Assembly: GCA_030673895.1 (NCBI GenBank)
Contig: JAUTCR010000005.1
Span: 124,001 to 188,000 of the forward strand
Direction: 5' to 3'
From: Verrucomicrobiota bacterium JB023
GTDB taxonomy: Bacteria > Verrucomicrobiota > Verrucomicrobiia > Verrucomicrobiales > Akkermansiaceae
DNA length: 64,000 nt
Shown: in pieces, positions 52,493-61,686 of the stretch
Position numbering within the stretch: the first letter of the stretch is position 1
How the letters are laid out: each line of letters starts with the position of its first letter
Made by a program: the position numbers and the translations under genes
Notes under the pieces: model-generated
What the model saw: only the letters and a program-made list of their open reading frames with translations
Told to the model about the DNA's origin: nothing
The model's database searches: none

Positions 52493-54865
52493 ATGAAGAC
52501 CTCACTGGCTTGGCTCAACGACCACATCGATCTCGACGGATTGTCCACGCAAGAACTCTCCGACCTTCTCACCTTTTCAGGCATCGAGGTCGAGGGCATC
52601 GAAGCCAAGGGCATTCCCTCCGAGCTGATCGTGGTCGCCCAGATTAAGGATGCGGTACAGCATCCCGATGCGGACAAGCTCAAGGTCTGCACCGTGGACG
52701 TCGGAGATGGCACCGACCGTCAGATTGTCTGTGGCGCCAAGAACTATCAGGTGGGCGACAAGGTGCCTTGTTCTCTGCCCGGAGCCGACCTCGGAGGAGG
52801 TTTCGTCATCAAGGTAGGCAAGCTGCGGGGCGTCGAATCGCAGGGCATGCTGTGCGCGGCCAGCGAGATTGGCCTCGTCGACCAGGAGGACGGCCTGCTC
52901 ATCTTACCCGCCGACTCGGTGGTCGGCACCAAGCTCGTCAATCTCTACCCGTCCGATACCATCTTCGAGCTCGAGGTGACCCCCAACCGTCCGGATTCAC
53001 TTTCGCATCGCGGCGTCGCTCGTGAGCTCTCCGTTCTCTCCAAGCGGGAGCTGCAAGACGGGCCTCCGGAGGCCGAACAAACGGCGGCCTCCCCGGTCGA
53101 ACTCAAGAGCCAAACCTGTCCCTACTACACCTGCCGTAGAATCAGCGGAGTGCGGGTGGGAGAATCTCCAGCCTGGCTGAAGGGTAAGCTGGAAGCGATC
53201 GGACTCCGCCCGATCAATAACATCGTCGATATTACCAATTACATTCTCCATGACCTCGGTCAGCCTCTCCACGCCTTCGATGCCGCCAAGGTGAACGGCC
53301 ACCTGGTGGTCAGGGATGCCTTAGAGGGAGAAGTCTTCAAAGCCCTCGATGAAAACGACTATTCCCTGCAGGCTGTCGATTGCGTAATCTCCGATGAAGC
53401 TGGCACCGCCCTCGCCCTCGCCGGTGTCATGGGAGGGCTGGACTCCGGAGTGACTGAGGGCACCACCGACATCATCCTCGAGTCCGCTTGGTTCACCCCT
53501 TCGGAGATTCGTCGCACCTCGCGTCGTCTCATCCTCACCTCCGACTCCTCCTATCGCTTTGAGCGCCAAGCAGACCCTTCCATGGTTCTCCCTGCCGCTG
53601 AACGAGCAACCAGCCTGATCCTGGAACTCGCCGGAGGAACTGCGGAAGACATTCTTATCGCGGGAGAAAAGCCTGCCGCAGCTCCCTCCATCAAGCTGGA
53701 CCTTGAGCAGCTTGCCCAAGTCTCCGCTAGCAGCATCAGCGAGGCCGAAGCCAAGGATTGCCTCACCCGTCTGGGCCTCGCCGAACAAGGCGACGGAACC
53801 TGGAGCATCCCCAGCAATCGTCCCGATCTGACTCGCCCTATCGACCTCATCGAAGAAGTGGTCAGAGTCATCGGCTTTGATCGGATACCCGCCTCCTTCA
53901 CCACCTACGCTGTTCCTAGTAGCGCCACCGACAAAACCTATGACACTGAGCTTGCTCTCAAGAAGCAACTCGCCACCCAAGGCTTCTACGAGTGCCAGAC
54001 TATCAAGCTCATCTCCGACAGCCAGGTCGCCGATTGCTTGACCTTGAAGCCTCTGCAGGATGGCGACTTGATTCGGGTGTCCCTGCCCTTGTCCGAAGAT
54101 CACGCCGTCCTCCGACCCTCGCTGGCACCTGGTCTCATTGCCTCGGCCGCCAATAATGCCCGCCATGGAGCGAAATCATTCCGCCTTTTTGAAAGCGGCA
54201 TGGCCTTCCGCAATCTGGGTGGTGGTAAGAAGAAGGACAGCGAATTCCCGGTCCTCGCCATTCTCCTCGCAGGCCAATCTTCGGCGCCGACATGGGCTGA
54301 GACCGCCCCCCGGACAGCGGACCTCTATGATCTCAAGGCAGTGCTGCAGGCCATTGCCCCTAACCTGCCTCTCGCTTTCAAACCGAAGGATCAGAATGGC
54401 TACCTCTTGGGTGCCAACATCCATCTTGGCGAGGCCAATGTCGGCACTTTTGGTCGCTTGGCCCCATCCCGGTGCCGTGCGCTCGACCTCCCCCTCGACA
54501 CCTACCTAGCCGAGCTGGATTTGGGCAAGGTGGGAAATCTTCTGCGAAAAGAAGGCCCCGTCAGCGACCTCCCACAATTTCCCGGTTCGTCCCGTGATGT
54601 GGCGATGGAATTGCCACTCGAGCTTCCTGCCGCCGATATCGAAGCGGCTCTGCAGAAATTCAAGAACCCCCTGCTTGTTAGCTATCGCTGCGTGAGTCTC
54701 TTCTCGGATCCGTCCGGGGAGAAGATCGCCGCAGATAAGAAATCGCTCGCCTACACCTTGCTCTACCGGTCGCCTGACCGGACTCTCAAGGCCAAACAAG
54801 TCGATGAAGCCCACCAGGCTCTCCTCGACCACCTGCAGAAGAGCCTTCCGGTATCCTTCCGCTGA
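52493..54865 (+). CDS. pheT: Phenylalanine-tRNA ligase beta subunit
   Basis: A 790-residue subunit that binds tRNA-Phe and edits misacylated products. The domain order is normal: MKTSLAWLNDHIDLDGLSTQ, a tRNA-binding OB fold (about 40-150; ICSGAKNY-type IVCGAKNYQVGDKVPCSLPG), B3/B4 editing region (about 205-380; NNIVDITNYILHDLGQPLHA), B5 (about 400-470), the catalytic-like core and a C-terminal anticodon-binding FDX domain (about 695-790; FPGSSRDVAMEL). pheS is not adjacent. The selenoprotein candidate gene is next on the same strand. Confidence 0.97.
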   Translation: MKTSLAWLNDHIDLDGLSTQELSDLLTFSGIEVEGIEAKGIPSELIVVAQIKDAVQHPDADKLKVCTVDVGDGTDRQIVCGAKNYQVGDKVPCSLPGADLGGGFVIKVGKLRGVESQGMLCAASEIGLVDQEDGLLILPADSVVGTKLVNLYPSDTIFELEVTPNRPDSLSHRGVARELSVLSKRELQDGPPEAEQTAASPVELKSQTCPYYTCRRISGVRVGESPAWLKGKLEAIGLRPINNIVDITNYILHDLGQPLHAFDAAKVNGHLVVRDALEGEVFKALDENDYSLQAVDCVISDEAGTALALAGVMGGLDSGVTEGTTDIILESAWFTPSEIRRTSRRLILTSDSSYRFERQADPSMVLPAAERATSLILELAGGTAEDILIAGEKPAAAPSIKLDLEQLAQVSASSISEAEAKDCLTRLGLAEQGDGTWSIPSNRPDLTRPIDLIEEVVRVIGFDRIPASFTTYAVPSSATDKTYDTELALKKQLATQGFYECQTIKLISDSQVADCLTLKPLQDGDLIRVSLPLSEDHAVLRPSLAPGLIASAANNARHGAKSFRLFESGMAFRNLGGGKKKDSEFPVLAILLAGQSSAPTWAETAPRTADLYDLKAVLQAIAPNLPLAFKPKDQNGYLLGANIHLGEANVGTFGRLAPSRCRALDLPLDTYLAELDLGKVGNLLRKEGPVSDLPQFPGSSRDVAMELPLELPAADIEAALQKFKNPLLVSYRCVSLFSDPSGEKIAADKKSLAYTLLYRSPDRTLKAKQVDEAHQALLDHLQKSLPVSFR

Positions 54866-55070
54866 TCTGATTATTACCCTTCCGCATCGCTAGCGGCGTC
54901 TGAGGACAAGCCGTTCTCAGGTGCGGGAGGCCAAGCTGGCGCTTTCCTCAACAAGACGCTTCCAAGCGAGGAAGGCGCGACAGCTCCGCTTCTTCATCCT
55001 GCGCATCTTTTTGCCGCATCCTTCGCAATATTCTCTGAAAATTATCCAAAATGCGCTAAGGTCAGTTGCC

Positions 55071-55745
55071 ATGATCAATAAATTGATACCTACCTTACTG
55101 TTAGGCAGCTTATTGGGATTGTCGGCACGAACTTGGACTTCAGCCGACGGTTCAAAAACCTTCGACGCGGAGCTTGTTGGCTACGACGACGAAAAGAAGA
55201 CAATGACTCTCCTCATCGAGGGAGAAGAGCGCACCTTCGAGCTCAGTAACTTCTCGAAAGCCGACCGCCTCTGGGCGAAGAAAAACTCGGCCAAAAAGGA
55301 GGAGGACATCACCTTGCCTGGTATTCTGACCGAGGACGTCCTGACCAAATTGGAGGACGGCAAATTCGTCCCTGCCAAGATTGAAGGCGAGCCCAAGTAT
55401 TACCTCGTCTATTTTTCAGCTTCTTGGTGAGGCCCCTGCCGTCGTTCTGCTCCACAGTTGGTGGAGAAATTCAACAAGCACCTTGCCGACAGCGACACCG
55501 TGGCGATGGTTCACGCTTCTTACGACCGCGAAGATGACGCCGCACTTGTCTGGGCCCAGAAGGAAAAATTTCCATGGCTGACCATTCTACCCAGCAAGTT
55601 CAAAGAGAGCCAAATCGCTAATTTCAGTCGTTCTGACTACGTTCCCGAGTATCAAATCTATGATGCGGAAGGGAAGCCTCTGGCCGAGGAGGGCGAGGCC
55701 GCGATTGCCAAAGCAATCGAGCTCGCCGGCGAAGAGGACGAATAA
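55071..55745 (+). CDS. Probable selenoprotein: SHD1-thioredoxin-like protein with UGPC active site
   Basis: One reading frame of 225 codons with an internal TGA at 55428-55430. Residues 1-18 form a signal peptide; about 20-70 an SHD1-type domain (RTWTSADGSKTFDAELVGYD ... FELSNFSKADRLWAKK); about 85-224 a thioredoxin-like domain. The TGA is codon 120 and falls exactly where thioredoxins have the first active-site cysteine: YLVYFSASW-TGA-GPC, with C123 as partner. Coding-like sequence continues to 55745 (PQLVEKFNKHLADSD; VPEYQIYDAEGKPL, including the cis-proline region). A SECIS-like hairpin follows the TGA. I infer selenocysteine; a point mutation giving a 119-residue truncated protein is the alternative. 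ATG 55071 follows AAGG. Confidence 0.8.
55450..55466 (+). promoter_or_regulatory. Putative bacterial SECIS hairpin
   Basis: CTCCAC (55450-55455) pairs perfectly with GTGGAG (55461-55466) around loop AGTTG. The loop begins 25 nt after the TGA at 55428-55430 and has G as its second base. Bacterial SECIS elements have a short G-containing apical loop about 16-37 nt downstream of the UGA, so distance and shape fit. It lies inside the coding region. Confidence 0.65.
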
Positions 55746-55785
55746 GGCAGCTGCCCCGGACCTATAATCTTGTTAGTCCATCAAC

Positions 55786-57771
55786 GTGACGACGGTCCGG
55801 GATTTTGCCGAGAGGGTTCTCCTCACGAATTCGCTGGAGGAGAAGCTCTCTCCTCCTCCAGCGCATCTGACTATCGACCCTCCCTCCAAACAATCATTCC
55901 GGGCCCCGGACCTGCCGGGTCGCCCGGACTTTTTATTACCGCGCAAGCCAAGCGAAGGCCGCACGAAGATTCCGTCGGCGAATCAACTGGCTAACGAAGA
56001 TCACCGCTCAACCCTGTTGCACTTTTTCTGTAATCACGAGCTCCTCGCGGTGGAGTTAATGGCTCTCGCCCTACTCAAGTTTCCAGATGCGCCCGATGCC
56101 TTCCGCCGAGGTCTGCTCCGCACCTTGAAGGAGGAGCAGGAACACACCCGGCTCTACCTCGATCGGATGTCGGCTGCCGGCGTATCCTTTGGCGAGCACA
56201 GCCTCTCCCGTATGATCTGGGACCACATTGCGGGGATGGAGTCGCCCATCGAGTATGTCTCCCGCCTTTCCCTCACCTTCGAGCAAGCGAACCTCGACTA
56301 CGCCCGTCACTATGGCGAGGCCTTTGCCCGCGTTGGTGATGAGGCATCGGCAGAATTACTCAATCGCATCTACAAGGATGAGATCGCGCATGTGGGCTAC
56401 GGGCTCACTTGGCTTAGGCGATTCAAGGAGCAGAAAGAGTCGGATTGGAGTGCCTGGCATCGCTCGCTCGCCTTTCCGCTGTCACCAGTGAGAGCAAAAG
56501 GCCCGGAGCCTGCTATCCCTTTTAATGAGGAAGGCCGCCGCAAGGCTGGGCTGACCGACGAATTCATTAAAAAATTGCAACTCTATCAACGTTCCCGAGG
56601 CCGGACTCCCGTCGTCCATTGGTTTAATCCGAATTGCGAGGCTCATGCTCTTGCGGAATTCACAGGCATGCCTTTTTTCCCAAGGGGTGCCGCCCATGAG
56701 CTGGAGCATGACCTGGAGGCCCTGATGCTCGCCAATGCGGTGGCGGATGATGTCGTGCTCATGCGGGAAGTCCCCGGCGAGAGCCATCAGACTCTGCTTA
56801 AGCAAGCAGGCTTCGTCCTCCCGGAGATGGTCAAGGCAAGAGACAACGATTTGGCAACCCGAAAGCTGGGAGGCTTCGCCCCTTGGGCATGGTCTCCCGA
56901 TGCCAGCGAGCGCTTCCGCAGCCTCCGTGAACAAGTGACATCACCCGGCGCGCAGGACTTCCGTGAAGCTTTCCCTCCCAGGTTTTTCTCAAAAGCCCTC
57001 ACCTCGCCAGTGGCTGCGGCCGCGGGTTTGTTAGATAATGAAAGCTACGCGGTATCCTCCACCATTGAGACGCTCCACTTGATCTCTCAATTGGAAAAAG
57101 AGCGGGGATGGACCTCCTTTATTCTCAAGCCCGCCTTCTCCTGCGCCGGCCGGGGGCAGCTCCGCTTCGATGCGGATACCGACCCCATTTCGATCTCCAA
57201 TTGGCTTAGAGCAGCGCTCAGCCAACAGACTCCTGTCATTTTGGAGCCCCTTCTCCCCCGCCTGCTCGACTTTTCCATTCTCTACGATGCATCCAGTAGC
57301 GGCATCCGGTTCGTCGGCTTCACCCTCATGGAGGTGGATGAGAGCGGACGCTATCTTGGCACGACGGTCGCACCCAAGTTCGCGTCTCTCCTCAGCTCCG
57401 AGTTCGCGAGGGAATTTCACCAGCCAATCATCAAGACCGAAGACGGTGACTTCACTGCTCCCGACTTCTATCGCGAACGCTTGCCTCGCTCTCTTGAGAA
57501 GCGCTACCCGGGCTACACCGGTCCGCTGGCGGTAGATGCCTTTTTCTATCGCAAGCCTAGCGGCTCGGTGAAGATCCGCCCGGTCGTCGAGGTCAACGCC
57601 CGCTGCTCGATGGGCCGCATCGCCCATAATTTACGCCACAAGCTCGACCCCAAAAGAGAGGGCACGCTCCGCATTCATCGTAAGAGCGACCCTTGGCCCA
57701 AGGGGGCGTTGCCGCTGAATGATCCAGCAAAAGCGCGACGCTTTATTGCGACTTGGACAATGTCACCGTAG
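55786..57771 (+). CDS. DUF455 ferritin-like domain fused to an ATP-grasp-like domain
   Basis: A 661-residue cytoplasmic protein starting at GTG 55786, 40 bp after the selenoprotein candidate. Residues about 60-235 are DUF455-like with di-iron carboxylate candidates: HELLAVE (E85, E90), KEEQEH (E117, H120), E166 and KDEIAHV (E199, H202). Residues about 265-655 are consistent with an ATP-grasp-type domain: SFILKPAFSCAGRGQLRF, ILEPLLPRLLDFSILYD, YTGPLAVDAFFYRK and RPVVEVNARCSMGRIAHNL. The fusion could couple an oxygenase-type reaction to an ATP-dependent ligation; the product is unknown. DUF455 is clear, ATP-grasp probable. Confidence 0.8.
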   Translation: MTTVRDFAERVLLTNSLEEKLSPPPAHLTIDPPSKQSFRAPDLPGRPDFLLPRKPSEGRTKIPSANQLANEDHRSTLLHFFCNHELLAVELMALALLKFPDAPDAFRRGLLRTLKEEQEHTRLYLDRMSAAGVSFGEHSLSRMIWDHIAGMESPIEYVSRLSLTFEQANLDYARHYGEAFARVGDEASAELLNRIYKDEIAHVGYGLTWLRRFKEQKESDWSAWHRSLAFPLSPVRAKGPEPAIPFNEEGRRKAGLTDEFIKKLQLYQRSRGRTPVVHWFNPNCEAHALAEFTGMPFFPRGAAHELEHDLEALMLANAVADDVVLMREVPGESHQTLLKQAGFVLPEMVKARDNDLATRKLGGFAPWAWSPDASERFRSLREQVTSPGAQDFREAFPPRFFSKALTSPVAAAAGLLDNESYAVSSTIETLHLISQLEKERGWTSFILKPAFSCAGRGQLRFDADTDPISISNWLRAALSQQTPVILEPLLPRLLDFSILYDASSSGIRFVGFTLMEVDESGRYLGTTVAPKFASLLSSEFAREFHQPIIKTEDGDFTAPDFYRERLPRSLEKRYPGYTGPLAVDAFFYRKPSGSVKIRPVVEVNARCSMGRIAHNLRHKLDPKREGTLRIHRKSDPWPKGALPLNDPAKARRFIATWTMSP

Positions 57772-57799
57772 GTTACCGCTGGCTTTTGCCTGTCCGATC

Positions 57800-59332
57800 A
57801 TGCGGTGGTTGCTTCTATTTCTCATTCTCCCTGCCGACGCGCTTCAACTGCGCGTCTATCAAGCGAACAGGCATGACCGCTTTCTCGATTTTCCAGAAAG
57901 CCCAGCTCCCAATCCAGACTTCCTCTTCGCCTCCCTTCCGTTGAATGGGGTCGGCTGGATGGAGAGCGACCCCCGCCGCCAGTTCACCCTGATCAGTCCG
58001 CTTCATTTCGTGGGCGCGAGTCACTTCAAGCCAGCTACAGGTCAGCTCATTCGCTTCCTGGCTCCTGATGGCAGCCTGATTGAGCGCACCGTCGCCTCCA
58101 CCCAAACGGTCCCGAATCCGACGGGAGAAGGCTCCGATCTCTTCCTCGGCACCTTGACGCAATGGGTCGCGGCAAGCAGCGGCATCGAGCCTTTCCCTTA
58201 TCTGAACCTGAATGAGGAAAGCGACTACCTCAATGAAGAGCTTATTATTTTGGGCAAAAATGCCCGGGCTGGTATCGGGAGGCTTTCGGCCTTCGAAGAC
58301 ATTGAGGGGACCGGACTCAATCTTTCCCGCGCCTTCTCCTTCGACTACCTCATCCTCGAGCCGGAAGGCAACGAGGATGATTGCTTCGCGGAAGTTGGCG
58401 ATTCCGGCAGCCCGACCTTTATTCTTCACGAAGGGTCCCCTGCCTTGATCGGAACCCACTCAGCTATCGACGAGCAAACCACTGCCTCCGGTGATGACCT
58501 CGGGACAACGACCTACGACACCTTCCTACCCCACTATCATGATGGGCTGAACACCTTGATGGAAGCCGACGGCTATCACCTCATCAAAGCCATCCCAGCG
58601 AGCACCGCCCTGACCATCTCTCCAACCGTTCCCAGCCCCTTGCGAGCAGGCCTAACCAACGCGATCACCCTCCAAATCTCCAACACGGGAGGAGAGGACG
58701 CCGAGAACCTCCTCCTCGCCACCACCCAAGGAGAACTCTCCGGAGCTGCCGGAACCGATTGGCTGAACAATCCGGATGCGACGCTCCGGCTTGCGCACCT
58801 CGCGGCATCCTCTTCCCTCGAAGTGGTGCAGAGCGTCACCTTCGACGACCCGGGGACTTATGAAATCGAACTCAGTCTGTCCTCGAATAATGCGCCAGCC
58901 TTTGACTGGATCTTGCAGCTAGAGCTGATCGAGTCCTTTACAAGTTGGACCGCTGACTTAACTGACCGGACTCCAGTAGGCGATGACGATGGTGATGGAT
59001 TAGGCAATCTTCTCGAGTATGCCTTGGGAGGAAACCCCTCCGTGAACAGCCTGTTCCACGAAACGAATAACTATCCCCTCGGCTTGGCGATGTCTATCGA
59101 CGACGACGGGCTCCATCTCTCCCACCTCATTCGCAATGATGCTACCGAGCGGGGTCTCACCTACAGCCTGGAGACTTCGCTCCAATTGGATGCCGACACT
59201 TGGACAACTCCAGTAGATGGAACCACCGCCGCAGAGGTCCTTGATGAGTTCTTTTCATGGCAGACGACCACCCTTCCCATCGGTAGCGACCCTGCCCGCT
59301 ACTACCGACTACGTATCAGCTTGTCTGAGTAA
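57800..59332 (+). CDS. Secreted trypsin-like protein with verrucomicrobial C-terminal segment
   Basis: A 510-residue protein with a short signal peptide (MRWLLLFLILPADA). The N-terminal 270 residues look like a chymotrypsin-fold domain: ISPLHFVGASHF supplies a histidine candidate and FAEVGDSGSPTFI (GDSGSP) the serine nucleophile region. An Ig-like/CARDB stretch follows (about 290-385; LRAGLTNAITLQISNTGGED). The end carries DDDGDGLGNLLEYALGGNPS and a beta-rich tail found in many secreted proteins of this phylum. ATG 57800 is chosen. Substrate unknown. Confidence 0.78.
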   Translation: MRWLLLFLILPADALQLRVYQANRHDRFLDFPESPAPNPDFLFASLPLNGVGWMESDPRRQFTLISPLHFVGASHFKPATGQLIRFLAPDGSLIERTVASTQTVPNPTGEGSDLFLGTLTQWVAASSGIEPFPYLNLNEESDYLNEELIILGKNARAGIGRLSAFEDIEGTGLNLSRAFSFDYLILEPEGNEDDCFAEVGDSGSPTFILHEGSPALIGTHSAIDEQTTASGDDLGTTTYDTFLPHYHDGLNTLMEADGYHLIKAIPASTALTISPTVPSPLRAGLTNAITLQISNTGGEDAENLLLATTQGELSGAAGTDWLNNPDATLRLAHLAASSSLEVVQSVTFDDPGTYEIELSLSSNNAPAFDWILQLELIESFTSWTADLTDRTPVGDDDGDGLGNLLEYALGGNPSVNSLFHETNNYPLGLAMSIDDDGLHLSHLIRNDATERGLTYSLETSLQLDADTWTTPVDGTTAAEVLDEFFSWQTTTLPIGSDPARYYRLRISLSE

Positions 59333-59336
59333 GGGC

Positions 59337-60308
59337 TCAAAGAACCCATTTGACTCCGAAAGCCACGATCAGGGGCATCGTCACCAGCGAGAAAATCGAA
59401 GTCGCCAAGACCACTTGCACCGCAACTTGCGGACGTCCTCCATAAAGGCGCGTCATCAGGATAGGCGTCATCGCCGCAGGCATCGCTGCTTGAACAACCA
59501 GGACTTGCTTGAGCTCCTCGATAACGGGCAGGTATTTGGCGAGGGCGAGGATCACGAAGGCCATGGCCACGTTCCTCACAATGACGCCCCCGGCTGCCAC
59601 CTTGAGATCGAGCTTCTCCTTCCCCGCAAGGTCCATGAGCATTCCCCCGATCAAGAGCAGAGCGACGGGAAAAGCGCACTGCCCCAGCCAATTCATCACC
59701 TGTCGGATGACCGCTCCGAGCAACGGGCCATCTGGCTCCAGCCACTGCCAGACGCCAGTATAGCTCACAACGAGACCGGCAACGACCGCAACGATGGGAC
59801 CATTGAGAAGAAACTTTCGAGAATCCGCAATGCTCCCTGTTAGAATCAGGATACCCACAACCCAGAGGGCGATCTCGATGCCCAAACTATGGATGAAGAG
59901 CAAGCCGAGGACCCGGTCACTCCCTCCGGCTTCCACGAAGAGGGCCGCGAGAACAGGAATCGCGGTGTAACCGTAGTTCTGCACCCCGCCTGCCAAGGTG
60001 AAACTCCGGCGACCCGTGCCTGCCTTCATCCCAAGGAGAGAGCCAATCATCCAAGACACTCCGTATCCCAGCACGGCACAGAGAAGCCCAACCCCGATTC
60101 CCCACCCGACGACCGCAGGCTTTAGAATCAAATCATTGCCGAGAACCTTGTCGAGAATGAGACAAGGATAGAGGATGTGGATGGAGACCTTGAGCAGCCC
60201 CCCTTCCATCGCTGCGGGCAGCACTTCGCTTCGTCGAAGCACCGCCCCCAATCCGCACAGCAGATAAACCGGCAAAACTGCCGCGAGAACCGTCTCAAAT
60301 GAAATCAC
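59337..60308 (-). CDS. Auxin-efflux-carrier (AEC) family transporter
   Basis: A 323-residue membrane protein with about ten hydrophobic segments. The opening VLPVYLLCGLGAVLRRSEVL and the mid-protein GGVQNYGYTAIPVLAALF are AEC-family blocks; the C-terminal half has NWLGQCAFPVALLLIGGMLM and QAAMPAAMTPILMTRLYGG. Members export small organic acids such as malate or malonate; the substrate is unknown. The start is GTG 60308. The convergent trypsin-like gene ends 4 bp away. Confidence 0.9.
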   Translation of the reverse strand: MISFETVLAAVLPVYLLCGLGAVLRRSEVLPAAMEGGLLKVSIHILYPCLILDKVLGNDLILKPAVVGWGIGVGLLCAVLGYGVSWMIGSLLGMKAGTGRRSFTLAGGVQNYGYTAIPVLAALFVEAGGSDRVLGLLFIHSLGIEIALWVVGILILTGSIADSRKFLLNGPIVAVVAGLVVSYTGVWQWLEPDGPLLGAVIRQVMNWLGQCAFPVALLLIGGMLMDLAGKEKLDLKVAAGGVIVRNVAMAFVILALAKYLPVIEELKQVLVVQAAMPAAMTPILMTRLYGGRPQVAVQVVLATSIFSLVTMPLIVAFGVKWVL

Positions 60309-60360
60309 GCCGCAAAGTCACACAAATTACGGCTCAAGGCGTACCAAAAAAACTGGAATA

Positions 60361-61686
60361 CTACACTTGCTTGAGGACCCCTGTGGAATCACCGAAGCGG
60401 TCGGCCTTGACTCCCATCTCAGAGAGCATGCGCAGGTAGAGATTCGTGATCGGCACGTCCCCATTGAGCTTCACATGACGACCAGGCTTGAAGGCTCCCC
60501 CACCCTGGCCGGCCAAGACGACGGGCAAGTCCCGGTGAGCATGACGATCCCCATCCGAGATCGCACTGCCGTAAAGAACCATCGAGTTGTCGAGAAGACT
60601 TCGTCCATCAACATCCTTTTTCGCCTTCGCCCGCTCGAGGAAGTAAGCCAACTGCCGACTGTAGAAGAGGTCAATCTTGGCAATCTTATCCAGCTTCTCC
60701 TGCACTCGGTCGTGATGGGACAGGGTGTGGTGCCCATCGGGCACGCCAATGTCTGCGAAACTCCGGTTACTCCCCTCATGAGCGAGAAGAAAAGTCGCCA
60801 CGCGCGTGGAATCTGTCTCGAAGGCGAGGAGCATCATATCGAACATCAGCCGGAGATGATCTTCATAGTTTTTCGGGATGCCGGATGGTGCGACCTGATC
60901 GCCCGGATCAGGGAGGTCCCACTTCTCCGCCTGTTCGATGCGCCGTTCAATCTCACGCACACTGGTTAGATACTCATCGAGCTTCTGCTGGTCGGCTTGG
61001 CCCAGCTCGTTCTGCAGACGCCGGGTATCCTCCATCACAAAGTCCAAGACCGACTTCTCTTCCTCACGTCGACGGAGTAGCGACAACTCCCGTTCCTTAC
61101 CGCTTCCCTTGCCAAAGAGTCGCTCGAAGACCATGCGCGGGTTGTTCTCCGGGGTCATTGGCAAAGTCTCGGAACGCCAGGACAGGTTAAATTGATAAGC
61201 GCAGGAGTAGCCGGAGTCACATGTGCCAGCCTTTCGCACTCCATCAGCGGAAAGCTCCAGCGAACGGAAGCGCGTCACATCGCCCAGATGATCAGCGGCA
61301 AATTGATCGACCGATTGACCAAGGGCGATATCAGAACCTGCCGTTTTCTTAGGCCGGACTCCTGTCAGGAACGCGGCATTGCCCCGGGCATGATCGCCAC
61401 CGCCATCACCACCCGAGGTTGCCATCTCAACCTCCAAACCCTCAAGGATACTAAACTGATCCTTGAGATGGGAAAGCGGCTTCAGGGTCTCACCCGATTT
61501 CCACTTCTCAACGTTCACCCCATTCGGGATATAAAGATAAGCCATCCGCAAAGGGGCGCCGGAAGCCGTCGTCGCCAAGCCGCTGGCAGAAGGTGTCGCA
61601 GCCATCAATGGACGGAGAGACTCGAAAGCCGGAAGCCCAACGGCAGCGCCGATCCCGGTTAGAAATTGTCGTCGCGAAGTCATCAT
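60361..61686 (-). CDS. DUF1552 protein with Tat signal
   Basis: A 441-residue exported protein. The N-terminus MMTSRRQFLTGIGAAVGLPA is a twin-arginine signal; the body matches DUF1552 (LRMAYLYIPNGVNVEKW; GDGGGDHARGNAAFLTGVRP; MDMLLAFETDSTRVATFLL-like block; GVPDGHHTLSHHDRVQEKLD; MVLYGSAISDGDRHAHRDLP). Such proteins are common in Verrucomicrobiota and Planctomycetota, usually beside a DUF1592 cytochrome, which is absent here. Function is unknown. ATG 61686 or 61683 are equally possible. Confidence 0.9.
   Translation of the reverse strand: MMTSRRQFLTGIGAAVGLPAFESLRPLMAATPSASGLATTASGAPLRMAYLYIPNGVNVEKWKSGETLKPLSHLKDQFSILEGLEVEMATSGGDGGGDHARGNAAFLTGVRPKKTAGSDIALGQSVDQFAADHLGDVTRFRSLELSADGVRKAGTCDSGYSCAYQFNLSWRSETLPMTPENNPRMVFERLFGKGSGKERELSLLRRREEEKSVLDFVMEDTRRLQNELGQADQQKLDEYLTSVREIERRIEQAEKWDLPDPGDQVAPSGIPKNYEDHLRLMFDMMLLAFETDSTRVATFLLAHEGSNRSFADIGVPDGHHTLSHHDRVQEKLDKIAKIDLFYSRQLAYFLERAKAKKDVDGRSLLDNSMVLYGSAISDGDRHAHRDLPVVLAGQGGGAFKPGRHVKLNGDVPITNLYLRMLSEMGVKADRFGDSTGVLKQV

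Noticed and set aside
54917-55006. Possible 29-residue basic peptide on the minus strand between pheT and the selenoprotein gene (MRRMKKRSCRAFLAWKRL)
   Set aside because: It has an AAGGA sequence upstream but is very short, unrecognised and unsupported by conservation that I can see.
55381-55581. Frameshift explanation for the broken thioredoxin gene
   Set aside because: The two halves are in exactly the same frame; only a TGA separates them, so no base gain or loss is needed.
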